NCBI GenBank assembly: GCA_017562135.1
Contig: QEYB01001132.1
Coordinates: forward strand, 124,001-188,000
Direction of reading: 5' to 3'
Length of the DNA: 64,000 bases
Source: Dipylidium caninum
Taxonomy: Eukaryota; Platyhelminthes; Cestoda; Cyclophyllidea; Dipylidiidae
The notes beneath the pieces were generated by a model. The model worked only from the letters and a program-made list of their open reading frames with translations. It had not been told where the DNA came from and made no database searches. Below, piece after piece: positions 25,047 through 38,430 of the stretch. Positions within the stretch are counted from its first letter, which is position 1, and every line of letters starts with the position of its first letter. The translations under genes and the position numbers were made by a program.

Positions 25047-27505
25047 CGGTGGATTTTTCATTTGTCTCTTTTTTAAGAGGCATGGGGCATCCTAACCAAC
25101 ATATTGTCACTTTCTTTAGTTGAAGGTTTAATTGCTTTTCTTAACTTAATTGTTCCATGTCCACTAGTCCCTCCTGCATGTTAGTCAGCTCCTCATAATG
25201 CTACTGACAGGATACAGTGGACTAGAACGTCATGGTGAGAAGTTTTCGTCGTCATACCTTCGTTCTTTCTTGATCTAAACTAGTCCAAATCAGGTAAGAC
25301 ACCAAATCAGGTAAGACACCAAGCCCTGTACAACTGCAACTGACGCTCATTTCATGCAAACGTGAGGTGAATGTTAATGGGCCATGCGCTTTGCAGCCGA
25401 CGATGTTATTTGAAAACTAGACTCCGGACCTCAAGTCCACGTACGAAGTGGCCAGTGTAAACAACATGGTGTTCCACTTAATCGGTTGAGTAAGCGAACC
25501 AAGTGTGATCGCTGTCACAATGAAAAAACAGAGGTCTGGAAGATTGGAAGATTTTTGTTTATAGGTCGGAGGGCTCCTTTACAGGCTGCTCTAAACACTC
25601 CATTTCCATGAGTCTCATGAGGTGTGGACTGTGGTGCGTGGTGTTGCCCGCCCTCCCAAAACACCAATGTTTTGACCTCGCTTGACTTAAAGGCTGTGTG
25701 GCGTGAAGCATTCGTTATTACTCGCCTCTCAGTGACAAGAACTGCAGTGATTGAACTCTGCGAGGCTGATCTGGAAATTAGCATTAATGCAGTTTACCTT
25801 GGGACTTGTTCGTGCGTAGGTGTCAAGGTAAACAATACCAGCAGGTGCTGTAGTGTAAATAATTAGCGATCGGATCACAAATTACTTGAACTAACCTGAA
25901 CCATCGTCGACGCAGACGGTGGATATCAGTTGTCTACAAGTTTTGAAATAACAAGACCGCGTAGGGAAGTGTGACGTCGGTAATGAAAGGTCGAAGGAGA
26001 GGTAATTGTTCTATTACTCTGAACTAAGATAATTTCGAAAAGGATATCGCCCTTTTGTATAATCTGAAAGTGACGTGCGGTGCGACCCAAATCCTCGAGA
26101 CAGGTCAATATACTACTAACAGATAAAAGTAACCGTGTGTTTTCAATAAGTATGTCCGTCAGACTTCGGTTACTGTGTATTCTCGAAAATGCATCTCACC
26201 GGCCTCCATTCAAATCGTATCTGCTCATCCGAATGTTAGGGGTATCCAGACTGAAGAAGCATCAAGTAGCTGTGAGACCACCTGGATTTGGAGGGTTTGG
26301 GGTCTTGCCAAGTGGCTCAGGACCATTCGTAGCACTCGAGCCGACGGTCGGCTTGTCTTCAAGGGAAATTATGGCACCCTTGGCAAATTGTTTCGTGGGG
26401 AGCCATTGACATAGTGAATACGGTTGCTATTTTTTGATCTTGAAGCTGATCAGTGAAGGTTTACCAGTTTCACCCCAGTTCAGTTGTTTGAAATTACACA
26501 TAATAACAAGACGATACTAACTTCATTTTTGATTGATTGTAAACAATACTGGCTATTACAGCCATATTTGGTGGGAATAAGAGGTAATCACAACTTGAAA
26601 TGTGCCTACAATCGCTCATAAGTCGGTAGGCGATGCGTTGCTTGCCAATAATCTCGCATTTGGAAATTGTTAAGCTTTTGTTGTTAATCGTCATGATGGC
26701 CTCAGGGACGATTTGTTTACTTGTACACAAAGTGACCCGCAGAATGGCGCCTAGTTTTGAAGTAAACCATTGTGAGGTCACATCCGGTTAGGCGTTTTAG
26801 GTTGTTGACACGCTTTTCCACAGTTTATGACGCGAATCGTCAGGCTGACAGTGTCAAATCGTGAGGGTTTTATATTTCACCCGGATCACTGCCTACTGTG
26901 ATGAGTTAAAGAGAGACAGTCCAAGTGCACCTTTTCGCAGAAGGAGCCACTTTAAGGTCGTGTCAACCAGACCATCTATTGCAAATGAATACGTGTAGGG
27001 AGCTTCGCGAGCGAAAGCAGGACGATGTTCATCGCTGAGAGGGTACGAGGTGAGAAGTAAGACATATAACATTCGGTATATTGGTCCGATGCCACCACTA
27101 TACGTGGATTTCTATAAGACGCTGCATTAATGTGACTAATCTGCGCGTCGTGAGTGCTACTGATAACTAGCTGAGTAGCATTATTCCTCTCATGATTAAT
27201 CTTGACTGGAAGTTGACCTGAGATTAAGGCAAAAGTCGTGACCGCTAAGATGACAAAAGGATGTTTGGAGGAGTGCGCATTTGGCCTCCAAAATATATAG
27301 TTCAATTGATTGTCATTATTCTTCCCTCTTCTTCGCCTCCTGCCTCGGACAGACCCGCAGAGCAGGTGCCCGTCCATTCATTCTGAGGTGCCAACCACCC
27401 AAGCATTTAACCACAACCACGCAGGCAGACACGCACACTCGCGTGCCAGCCACTCTTGCTCGACATTCTGTAAACACAGGTGGTTCGGCCACACAGATTT
27501 AGGCA
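25047..27505. other. Intergenic region between the saposin gene and peroxidasin
   Basis: No gene could be supported. Open stretches on both strands (for example 26080-26409 plus and 26976-27377 minus) show no recognisable motif or splice context. A 17-nt sequence beginning CCAAATCAGG is tandemly duplicated at 25285-25318. Confidence 0.5.
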
Positions 27506-27513
27506 TATATAAG
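27506..27513 (+). promoter_or_regulatory. TATA box of the peroxidasin gene
   Basis: TATATAAG sits 37 nt upstream of the terminal base before the ATG at 27550. This predicts a 5' UTR of only some 10-15 nt if transcription begins at the usual distance. Confidence 0.65.
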
Positions 27514-27549
27514 AAGGTTTAAAACTCGAAGCCACTTGGTGCTTCCGCA

Positions 27550-30500
27550 ATGCGTGAACTCGGCAACCTAGACGTTCTCATCTACTTTTGCCTTTTGGCT
27601 TTCCTTGGAACAATCAACACCAAAGATGTCTGCCCTCGCAGTTGTATTTGTTTTAGTCAGTCCATTGTCTGCCGTCGATCCTCGAAAACTGTCATTCCAC
27701 GGCTCCCGGAATTCATTCAGGATCCAGAGGGCGGAGCTCTGCAGTATTTCGCTATGACCAGTACTAAGATATCTCGTGTACCGAGTGGAGCATTTGTGGG
27801 TTTACTCGACATTATGCATATTGACTTATCAAATAATGAAATTGAGAGTGTGGAGGAGGGCGCCTTCGCGAATCTACCAGTCTTGGCACATTTACTTCTA
27901 CGTCAAAATCAGTTGACGCAATTGGCAGATAACATATTTGACAATTTGCCAGGTCTGGAAGAGCTCGATCTCTCTTTTAACCACTTGACTACTATTCCGG
28001 CATCGCTTGAGCGTTTGGTCGGTCTAAAGAGCCTCAGTCTGAGAGGGAATCCCCTAAATTGTGGCTGTGGGATCGTAGATTTTGCACGTTTGCTTCCACT
28101 CTGGGAGGGGTCTTTGGATCGAGTGATGTGTAAAACCCCCACCGAGGTAGCTGGAAGGTCAGTCGCCGAGTTGGGACGGCAATATACGAGAGCGTTTGAG
28201 GGGACTCGCCATTTGGGCTTCTGGCCAGATGTATATGTCTACCCCGAGGGAGGGCAACCGAATCACTTGATTAGGACGCAAACTCCTTGGCCATTGCCCC
28301 ACTGTCCAGAGACGGATTTGGGCGGTGAAATGGACAGTGAGGCGAACATGTCATCGTACGTGTTTGAAAGGCCTAAAATTGTGGAAGCTCCGGTCCCCGT
28401 TATGGTTTCCGAGGGTGAAAGAGTCTTCTTCGTGTGTCGGGCCATCGGATCGCCAGTGCCCAAAATCCACTGGATGCTGCCAACCAATAACACACAATTT
28501 ATCCATTTGTGGGACAAACGGAAGGTAAGAATGCAAGTCATAAATGCGCACCGACTAGATGTTTGTTCAGGTGAAACCGAGACTAATGACTTTCCCCTCT
28601 ATTCACTTGGAATATTCGAAGGCTCCACCTATGGCCTTTAGTTCAAACACCTTTGGTACTCTGTTACTGAAAGAGAAAACTACCTCGAGCTAAATAGTGA
28701 TGTAAAATGTTTCCCGTAAAAACGAGTGGTACTTTGCATGAGTGATGCGCCAATTTCATCTCGTAAATATTCTTGGCCAGAAGATGGGGAGAATTGCAAG
28801 TATCAGTTGACACCTCAGTTTGGCTCAGCTGTATTCTGGTGGACAAAAGGATTTTCTACATTTCAACACTTTATGAAATAACATCCGTCATTTTATTTAG
28901 ACGTTGGAGTTACGAGAGGTGCATTCTTACCATGAGGGCACATATACCTGCATCGCGGAGAATCGGCTGGGCCAGACCAGTCACTCTGTTAGCTTGCAAA
29001 TCCTGGATATTGTAAAACCTCAGATTACCAACGCCCCCTCGACACAAGCGATGGCGGGTGTTCCTGGCAGCGACATTGAACTTGTCTGTACAGCTCGAGG
29101 ACGTCCGAGACCGAAAGTTGACTGGCTTTACACTCACACCTCCACTGCTAAGCGTCTGTCCACCCAAGGTCGTTACGTTGTTCGCAGTTCCGCTAAATTG
29201 CTCAGCCAAACGGTGCACGACTTGGTTTACCGCGATCCTGCGCTCCTAAACGATGAGAGCCTTCGTGTGGAAGGCGAGGAAGAGTCGGTTACTTTGACCA
29301 TCCGCAATGTGACCGAACTCGACACTGAAGGTCGATATACGTGTTATGCCGCGAATCGCGCCGGTTCCACACGCGTGACTTCGTTGATAACCCTGAAGAA
29401 GGCGACTGATGCGACCGGTGACGAGGGAGTCGCCTCAGGCTCGGCAGTCGCTGACGCGGAACGTGACGAAAGGGAGTCGGACGAGGACTTGGTAAAGCGG
29501 GTTATTGAAAAGGCGAGACGGAGAATAGATGCAGCAATTCAGAAGACTGCGGACAATTTACGCGATCCAAAGAATCGTAGAAGTGCCTCTGATATTGCCT
29601 CTCTTTTCCGTCAACCCAGCAAAGCGGCTGTGGAGTTGGCCAGAGCCGCTGAAGTCTACGAGGCTGCTATTGACGAAGTGACACAAATCCTTCAACGACA
29701 ACGCAATCAATCCTGGGGAAAGGACAATGAGGGACCCTACCGCGGTGATGAAGACTTTGATGAGCGTAAACGCCAGGCAATGGGCGTTCAGTTGACAGCC
29801 GAACAATTAGCTATTATTGCACAACTCTCAGGTTGCGCCCAATCGCAACGTGTGGAGCCGTGTGACCGTCAACTCTGCTTCCACCTGCGCTACAGATCAA
29901 TTGACGGCAGTTGTAACAACCTCAAGTTCCCCAAATGGGGCGCAGCTCTATCACCATTCTATCGTCTACTGCCTCCAGTCTACGAGAATGGCGTCAATCA
30001 ACCGGTGGGATGGAATCCCGAAAAGCTCTATTTCGGTTATCCAAAACCTTCAGCTCGGCTTGTCTCCTACCGTCTACTGAGTGACGCAACTAAACTCCCC
30101 ATCCACACTCGAAAGTGAGTTGATTGTGGGCATTGCGAAGCCTTGGGGGGATGGGGACAGAGTGGATGACTAGAAAGATGGGTTGGGAATGCGGATTTTG
30201 TCGACAGATGGATTCTACACTTTCTCTCGTTTTGTGAACGTGTTCAAAGTACCTAGTCTCTATCTTTTCTTATAGTTTGTACTTCTACTTTTGATTTAGT
30301 AGGAAAATCATATACCGTTTAGTTCTGTAGTTTTGCTGTTGGTATCCCGATTAAAAAACGGAAGAAGAAGACGCACACTTTGGACCTGCTTTATTGTATT
30401 GTTGTCGAAAAGCCAAGAACGCATCGCCAGTATACGAGAAGTGATGTTGTGTAGATGGGAATGAAGCCTTGAAAGAAAGGCGGTGTCAAAAGTGGTTTGC

Positions 30501-33500
30501 CAGATTGAGCTGTGGTGATTTTTCACTGTAAGTGCTCAACGGTCTCGTTGTGGTTCAGTTGGAGCCGATGAGACCCGCTTCAATGGGGACTATTTTCGAC
30601 TCAGAGCCTCGGGAGCACAACACGTGATGTCGCAGAGAAATTCGGTGCATCGCATATAGGCATTGAAAGGAAAAGGTTAAAAGCTTGGCTACGTCAAGAA
30701 ACGCGGCCAACCTTTGGACTCGTGATTGGCTGAAGGAAATTCCTTTGGAGCAACGCGGTAGCATCTGCGATTCGCATCTTGGACGCAACGAGGTTGATCC
30801 ATTTCTGAAAAGACTCCTTACCGGTGTCGAAAGGCGGATAGTTGAGAAGAACGTTAATCGGAAGAGATCGTGGAGGCTGCCAGTTGAAGCAGCCCATGCG
30901 GCGTCGAAAGCGGAGACTCACCAAGATGGATTATGCTCTCAGTCTAGTAAGGTTATGAGAGAAGTTTTGCCCTTTTGAACTTTTACCAAACAATCCAACG
31001 ATCCAATCAAACGTGCGCGTTCAACAAGTCGCCAAACTGAGCACTACAATTCAAGCAAAGCAGCCAGAAGTGTCAGGTCGTCGTAAGGGCGATGTTGTCC
31101 ACGATGATAATGCAAATCCTAACAGATTTTTAGTCACTCGCCAAAAAGCCTTGGCTCTGGTGTGGGATGTGTGGTCCCATCCGTCATGTAGCCCTGAGCC
31201 TGCGCCTTTACATCACCAGTTATTTCGTCGTTTCAGGGGAAAGTCTTCAAGTGATAGAAGTTTTAATGATGGTGGTGGTGGTGATGATGTAGAATCACTC
31301 GCAATTCAGTTTTTTGGTAGCAAATTCGGACTTTTTTACGAACGTGAGATTATGACACAGCCGGAATGATGGCACAAATGGTGGTGGACACAAAGTGGCA
31401 GGACCTATTTGAATAAAGTAATATTTTTCAGCAGAAATTTTGGATTTACACTTTTGCCTAAGATCCGCAATCAATTGGTTGCCAACCCAAGAATTGAATC
31501 GACAAAGATGGCTCCCTTGATGAAGGGAGGAGATATTATAGGACTTTTTGTTGACTTGTTTGTTTGATTTGTTTTAATTTTGGCTGAAATATGCTCATGT
31601 GAGAAGGTGTGGTTCCATGTGTGAACCATTTAGATTATCGTCGGTTATTGCCGAGTTGACCTTCATTTTCCCATTCTCTCTTCCACGTAGAAAGGAAAAT
31701 TTGTACCCTCTTATTTGTGTATTTCCTCATGACTACATTGAGTGGTGATAAGTATCTTCCCCCCAAAAAATTAATCTACCTCCTACTTAAGGTGGCTGAC
31801 CTCTCCGAGCTTACTTTGGTGTTTTAGATCTCAAAGCCAGTCTTAAAATGTGCATTATTCCATGATTATGACATTGTCAAGGCGCTCAGACTGAAAGGAA
31901 GTGGTATTGTGAGTAGAAGAAGTAGAATTTTAAGGTAAAAGCTGCATCTGAAACAAGCCACCTTCTTATTTGGTGTATCGAAGTGGACTGTGTAGCCGCA
32001 CTGCATAATGCATTACGTGTGTTGTCGATAAAAGCCATATTCTTAGTAAAAATTTGAATTTTGCGTTCCTATTTAAAACCCTCAATTACTCAGTTGTCAA
32101 GCCAATTGATGAAGAAAATGGAAGTGGACTTGACGAGTGTGCGAAGGCAGAGACGAGTAAAGCGAGTGAAGAAAGGCGAGCATGGAGTTTATGGCGTTCT
32201 ATTCCTTCCACTAGACTGGAGGCCTTCAATGAAAGAGTGAAGATGTTGTTGAAAGTTGGTAACCGAAGCTACGATACATCGAGCTCCTTCGATTTCCCTC
32301 ACCACGAGAAGGAGGCTTTATTCGACGAAGATGACAAGTCCTCAGCCATGCTAATGCAGTGGGGCCAATTTCTCGACCACGATCTCGACTTCACTCCCGT
32401 TGACGCGTCTACCAGTCGCTTCAGTGATGGCCTCGGCTGCAATGAAACATGTATCAACGATCCTCCCTGTTTCCCCATTCCCACACCGCCTGAAGATCCG
32501 CGTATTCGCCAGCGGTGTATTGGTTTTGCGCGCAGCTCTGCCACCTGCGGTTCTGGTTCCACCTCCATCCTCCTGGGCAGGCCGCAGCATCGGGAGCAGT
32601 TAAATCAGATCACGGCCTTCATCGATGCCTCCAATGTTTACGGAAGTGAGGACTTTGAGAGTGCCCAACTCCGTGACACCCTCTACGACGAGGGCCACCT
32701 ACGTGTGGGCATGCCCACACCAGCCGGGAAACAACTCCTCCCCTTTAACATCCGCGGTCAGGTAAATCTCCACACCATCTCACCCTAACATGTGTCCACT
32801 CGTGCGATTATGACCTGGCAGGCTTTAAGTGGCTATCTGCGGCCAGACATGTCTAATGTCACATCATACACAATTCTTGGAGAGTGGAAAGCACTGACTA
32901 AATGTGCATTATCGGCGAGGACCGCTGAAACCTGTCGAAAGGTGACACGAATTAATTCCAATCCATGTAGCTCGAAGATCGACATCATCTCTCGTAACCA
33001 CTTGTGGCTTACATTGCCTCCTCTGTCAATTTTACCTGTTAGCGGTTAAAAAAAGTGGCCTAAGGTGGTAGAGGGCAGTGTTTTCACTCTGCAGAGACTT
33101 GAAGGCCACGTATAGCCCATATTGGGGCATGAGGCGTTTGTCATAGATTGTCACCTTTCAACACGAAATGCCAGTCGTTTACGGCACTCCGCCGCTATAT
33201 CATAAGATATACTTGACAAGGGAAAGGAGGTCTACTGATTAACTGGTAAACATGATGGCCTATAAAATTCGAGTCATTTCTTACCGTCTAAACAGTCGCA
33301 CCAGGGCGGGAGAGAGTCGGAGAGTTGCGTGCGAAAGCGCTGAGAGCAAATGGCACACGTTGCGTAAATCCCCTTCGTACGTTTAGCTCGGTCTCCAGCA
33401 TCACTCATTCACAAATTAAATAACGATTTGGCTTACAGTGCCAACGCCATTGGTGATCCTTTTCGGAATTTTGCTTATTTAGTGGGCCAACTCATGCTAC

Positions 33501-35844
33501 TTAATACCATTTCAGTCGACTGAAATAAATTAAAACAAGTGGGTCAACTTTTTCACTCGTAGGTCCTATTTCACTCAGGCGAGGGAAACGCAAAAATACC
33601 ACTTCTGTACCTATTTGATCTACTTTCATACCTTCCACAATTGGCAGTGATGATGAGGCTCCGGGAAGTCCAAATCCTTATTCCCTACCTCAATTCTATT
33701 CCTCGTACTTATATCGCAGCTTAAACGTACTTTCCCTACCTGGCGTCGCCATTGGTTATCGTGCTACCTAAGAATGTTTATTATTATTATTATCATTATC
33801 GTCGAAGTTCTGACTCTAGGACATGCGGCCCAACGATAGATGTGACAGCACCTTTCATGTTAGGCTTATTACGGCGGTCCTAAAAAAGAATTGTTTATTT
33901 TAGAAAATTTTTGCAGCAAACTTTTATTGTGACATGAAAGAGTGGAAGTGGTCCCCCTTTAGCACTACCCCAAATGATTAAATTTCATACTGCGTAAACA
34001 CAAAAACGACAGCTAATTGCTAAGATCCCGCGCTGGAAAAAAGTTGGGGAAAATCCCATTGATTGTGCTATAACCCGCGATTGTAAATCCCAATTTCTCG
34101 GAGCTCCTCGATTTGACAGGACGCCTCGCTCTCACCCCGGCTGTAACGGCTACGGGGAACATTTTAAAAAGGTCGTCCTCCTCTGTGGACCCTCGATCCT
34201 AAAGAAGGGACCACACTTTTCAATACAGAGTAGTGTTGCATTGACAGAAGTTCTGTCAGGAGGGAGGCATTCATCTCTGGGGCTTTCTTCCAGCTTGTTA
34301 CCACCTACTCAGCAGTGAAAGATCCAAACTGAGTGACGACACTGGCAGAGGCTAGTTCAGATGCATTAGGCCCGGCCCCGATCACGATTTTCCCGTCATA
34401 CGAGTAGTGAGTTGAAGACTCGGTGAGGAGCGAAGTTTCATTTTGTAGAGACAGCGTAATTCAAATAAAGCACACCTGTCCTATTACAAGACGGTTTTGT
34501 ATGTCACTGTATAAAAAAGCATTATGTTCTTCGCACCCTTCAATCTTTCAGGTGGATTGTCAGGCCGATCCGCAGCAGGATTTCGTTCCCTGTTTTAAGG
34601 CTGGAGACCACCGGAGCAATGAGAATCTCGGACTGGTGTCCATGCATACCATCTGGATGAGGGAGCACAATCGCATTGCCGACGAGTTGCGCTCCCTAAA
34701 TCCCCACTGGTCGGGCGATCGACTGTACCAGGAGGCACGGAAGATAGTTGGCGCCTTAATGCAGTCCATCACTTATCGTGTCTGGCTCCCGAAGATCCTG
34801 GGTCCTCGCGGTATGGAGATGATGGGAGGCGAGACTTATCCCGGCTACGACAGCTCCGTTAATCCAACCATTAGCAATGAATTCGCAACTGCCGCTTTTC
34901 GATTTGGCCACACCCTCGTGTCGCCAATTACATTTCGACTGAACGAGAAGTGGGAGACCATACCGGAGGGACATTTACTCCTTCACAAAGCATTCTTTGC
35001 ACCCGATCGAATGCTAACCGATGGTGGCATGGATCCAATCCTTCGCGGCCTCATTTTCCACGGTGTTCGAGATGTTGTCCGTAGACCCTCGTTAAATCCT
35101 GAGTTAACAGAACGTCTCTTCGCGATGGCTCACCAACTGGCTCTCGATCTCGCATCATTGAACATTCAGCGTGGACGCGATCATGGCCTGCAACACTACA
35201 CAGCGTATGCCTACAAGATATGTGGTTTGGGGAGTTCAGCGGCCCCGGACTCCTTCGACGATCTGGCCGACAGAATCCGTGATTCCGCGATTCGAGAGGG
35301 TCTGCGCGCTGTGTACGGTCATCCAGGCAACATTGACCTCTTCGTCGGTGGTGTCCTGGAGGATGTAATGCCTGGAGCGAGAATGGGTCCCACATTTGCC
35401 TGCATCATTGCCGACCAATTTAAACGCATCAGAGCTGGAGACCGACTGTGGTACGAGTCGCCAGGTCTCTTCACCACCGCCCAGTTGGCTGAACTCCGTG
35501 ACGCCGGCAGTTCGTTGGCTCGAGTTATCTGCGAAGACAGCGACAACATTACCGAAGTCCCCCTAGACGCCTTTCTCAGACCCACCAGTCGAAAAGACCT
35601 CATTCCTTGCTCCCACGTGCCCAAGCTCAACCTCGCACTGTGGAAAGAATGTCCCTCTCCCAGTGCCATGCCATTCGGCTCCTACAACGATCTCGGTGTG
35701 TACTCTGATGAAACACTGAACAGACGCCGTCGAAGTCTCGTCCCCGAGGAGACGTACGCATCCAACGCGGCTGACATGTCGAGGATGTACACCGAAGTGG
35801 AGGAGGAGGTGGACCACGCATCAACTTACGCCAACGTCAGTTGA
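27550..35844 (+). CDS. PXDN: Peroxidasin (LRR-Ig-Ig-haem peroxidase; no von Willebrand C domain)
   Basis: Four exons, 27550-28524, 28901-30114, 32047-32761 and 34552-35844, total 4197 nt (1398 residues) with consistent phases. A signal peptide is followed by an LRRNT (CPRSCICF), about four leucine-rich repeats, an LRRCT (NPLNCGCG), and two Ig domains (cysteines near residues 295/341 and 388/473). An acidic, alanine-rich linker leads to the animal haem-peroxidase domain. Its distal-histidine motif [10 protein letters not shown] is near residue 841. It also has [14 protein letters not shown], the proximal-histidine motif [11 protein letters not shown] and [10 protein letters not shown]. Peroxidasin acts extracellularly and makes sulfilimine cross-links in collagen IV. 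Compared with vertebrate PXDN it has two rather than four Ig domains, no C-terminal VWC domain, and about 90 extra residues ahead of the distal histidine (32050-32330). Intron 2 contains a mariner relic; intron 3 (32762-34551) has a short TTA repeat at 33777-33800 and nothing else recognised. The last exon is partly copied at 48.4-48.9 kb. Confidence 0.92.
30540..31430 (+). mobile_element. Decayed mariner-family transposase inside peroxidasin intron 2
   Basis: Three reading frames in order give the mariner transposase layout. The DNA-binding part is [14 protein letters not shown] (about 30615-30660). The central part is [11 protein letters not shown] through [10 protein letters not shown] (about 30795-31000). 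The C-terminal part is [10 protein letters not shown], then [17 protein letters not shown], then [15 protein letters not shown] (about 31095-31365). Mariner proteins have HDNARPH and HPPYSPDLAPSDYHLF at these places. Stops and frame changes break it throughout, so it is a non-functional relic. Terminal inverted repeats were not identified, so the outer limits are approximate. A GGT repeat at about 31269-31290 interrupts the coding relic. Confidence 0.82.
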
Positions 35845-36090
35845 CCAGACCTAAACGCGGAACCTAGTGTAGGCAGGACGGTGGGAAGACGACGGCACCT
35901 TGAGGTCTTCCCCATGTACTGCGTCTTTCAACATGATTTGCTGTGCAAAGCAACTGCTACTGAGGCCGATGCAGGCAGATGAAAAAGCTACGCTCTCCTC
36001 CTCAAAGCCTCTCCACCCTCACACCACATCACATCACATCACATCAGGTGGGACCTCTTCCAAGGTCACGGGGTCACATGATGTTGGCAT

Positions 36091-37420
36091 TGAAGGTGTT
36101 GAAGGTGTTGAAGGTGTTGAAGGTGTGATCCAAGTGGACGCGTCGAGCGTGGAGAGTCGTCAGTTGTGTCCGAGTGTGCCACTGCGATGTGGTGGTGAAC
36201 CAAGGGAAAAGGGAATTGAGGGAATGAGAGAGGGCAGTAGTGAAGTCTGGAGGCGGCATTGGCTCGTCCCTCGGTGGCGAGGTCGGGTTGGCCTCACTCG
36301 ACTGAAGAAAGGAAGGAAGGAAGGAAGGAAGGAAGGAAGGAAGGAGGAAGGAAGGAGGGAGGGAAGGAAGGAAGGAAGGAAGGAAGGAAGGAAGGAGGGA
36401 AGGACACTCGACCATAGGGCGCAACGATGAGAATGGACAGTGTGCGTGACGATGACGGGGGTTTACTTTGGGAATGAGGAGAGAATGGTTGAGGGTGGAC
36501 GGAAACGGGATGCAGGATTGGAAGCGACGTGGAGAGTTGGAAGGGGATTAGTGGGGGTTTGTGGTCAAGATGGAGGGTGTGAGGTGTGAGGTGTGAGGTG
36601 TGAGGTGTGAGGTTAGGGGTAGCAATTAGATGCAGTGAGAGACGCAAAGGAGGCTTGACAGAGAGGAGACCAAGTGAGGGGCCACCACCTAATTCACCTA
36701 CCTGGTGTTGTAGAAGAGCGGTGAACAAAGCATGTGAAGGGAAGTGAGGAGAGGAGGAAGGCAGCAAGTGAAGTGGAGAGGCAAGAGAGAAAGAAAGAAA
36801 GAAAGGAAGAAAGGAAGGAAGGAAGGAAGGAAGGAAGGAAGGAGGGAAGAAGGGGAAGGAAGGGGGTGAGAAGTGAGGGGTGAGGAGGGAGGAGTGAGGA
36901 GGGCGATGAGGGAAGAAAGAGGAGAAGAGGAAATGAAGAATACTGGGGACTGTATAATCGTTTGTGGGACAGAGATAGACAAACCGATGGAAAATTCGTA
37001 AATGGGGAGGCGAGTGGACGGACGGAGAGAGGAACAGATGGCTGAATGGAGAGTTGGATTGACGCACAGAGAGACAGACAAAGAGTAGGAGGAAGAGAGA
37101 GGTAGTTGGGCATGGAGAATGCGGGAGGAGAAGGCGCGAGTAGGGAAATGGGGTGAAGAAGAAGGGGGAGAGAGGAAGATGATTGGCGAGTGGAGAGAAG
37201 AAAGAAGAGACGCCTTCGAAATATCCACTTTTCACCGCGTTTCATAAGAAGGACGCAAACAATCGGAACACGAGGCAGTCCAATTAACATTGACACGTCC
37301 ATCGTGAATGCAGCCCTGATGGCTCCCCATTACTTCTCTCTCCTTCTCCACCCACCGACATGGAGAGTCGAGGCGAGGCGAGGCGAGGCGAGGCGAGGCG
37401 AGGCGAGGCGAGGCGAGGCG
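36091..37420. repeat. Simple-sequence tracts in the left arm
   Basis: The tracts are: a 9-nt TTGAAGGTG unit (about four copies) at 36091-36126; a GGAA-type tract at 36306-36401; GAGGTGT heptamers at 36571-36613; a second GGAA/GAAA tract at about 36787-36850; and roughly ten GAGGC pentamers at 37370-37420. Strong purine bias makes long open frames on both strands here, which I do not treat as genes. Confidence 0.85.
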
Positions 37421-38360
37421 TCGTGCTGTAGCCAACGTGCTGCCATCTCGTCCACGACTGCTTCGTGTTCTCTCAAGTGAGGGGTGGAACGATCGGTTTG
37501 ACGACCTCAATCAGAATGACTGACGAGATCTATCAGTGCCAAGTATATCTACCATCCACTCCTGACATGTCCACGTTATTCGAGCACATCACACAACCTC
37601 CCGGAGCGTCACCTGCCTCCAAACCCTCCTCTCCGCCATCTCCACTCCGATCGGAGACCTCTTACGCCTCACACGGGGTGCCACCGCTTTCAGTGTCACA
37701 GTGAAGGTATCCCGCTCTCCTCTCTTTCCTCCTCAACCTACACATCCACACATCCGCGACACTCCTTCTGCCTCTCTACCTTCCACAATGCACCAACGAG
37801 ACTCTTCGTTCACTGGCGTTGACATATCGCCTCCCTCCGCCTATCAACTGCTTCTGATCTCCTCTCCAGAACAGACCACCCACGTCCCCGCCTCTTCACT
37901 CCCACTCCCACTCCCACTCCCACTCTCACTCCCACCGCCTCCAACTCCACTTCTGCCTCCTCCTACGCCACTTCCAACCCACCACCTCGTGCACACTGCA
38001 CACTCCCACCTCCGATTTCCCACACTCAACTCGCATCAACCACCCACTAACCACCACTGACGCCTCCTCGACTCCCGCCTCTTTCCTCATCCTTTCGTCA
38101 TCCTTTCCTCATCCTTTCCTCATCCATCACTTCTCCCCTCTGCCCCAACTCACCGTTGACGCTCTTCACCTTCGCGGCGTCGCCTCCAACTGCTTCACGC
38201 GGTCGAGTCCTGTGTCCACATCTGAGTGCTCACGCGATGCCTCGTTTGGACACACTTCCTCACCGTAGACCACGACTCGCTGACCACCGAACCTCCCTAC
38301 CTCCACCCTCCGGCATAGACTTTCCGACCACGCTTCCTCCACTCTCCGAAGGTCCAACTC

Positions 38361-38430
38361 CACCCCACCACCACACCACCACCACCACCACCACCACCAC
38401 CACCACCACCACTACCAACAACAACAACAA
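38361..38430. repeat. CAC/ACA trinucleotide repeat in the left arm
   Basis: A run of CAC triplets is followed by CAACAA triplets. The mirrored position in the right arm (45842-45905) carries the complementary GTT and GGT repeats, so the tract predates the duplication. Confidence 0.85.

Noticed and set aside
30685..31369. Two open frames in the peroxidasin intron as possible independent genes
   Set aside because: Their residues line up with successive parts of a mariner transposase, so they are pieces of a decayed element.
36294..37235. Minus-strand open frame of 313 codons
   Set aside because: Its product is low-complexity Ser/Pro/Leu/Phe sequence translated from GGAA-type purine repeats. 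The neighbouring frames are equally open.
37465..37704. 79-codon frame kept at the same length in both arms (46562-46801 minus)
   Set aside because: The two differ at about 18 of 79 residues, lack a good start codon (GTG) and have no splice or promoter context. Shared openness follows from recent common origin.
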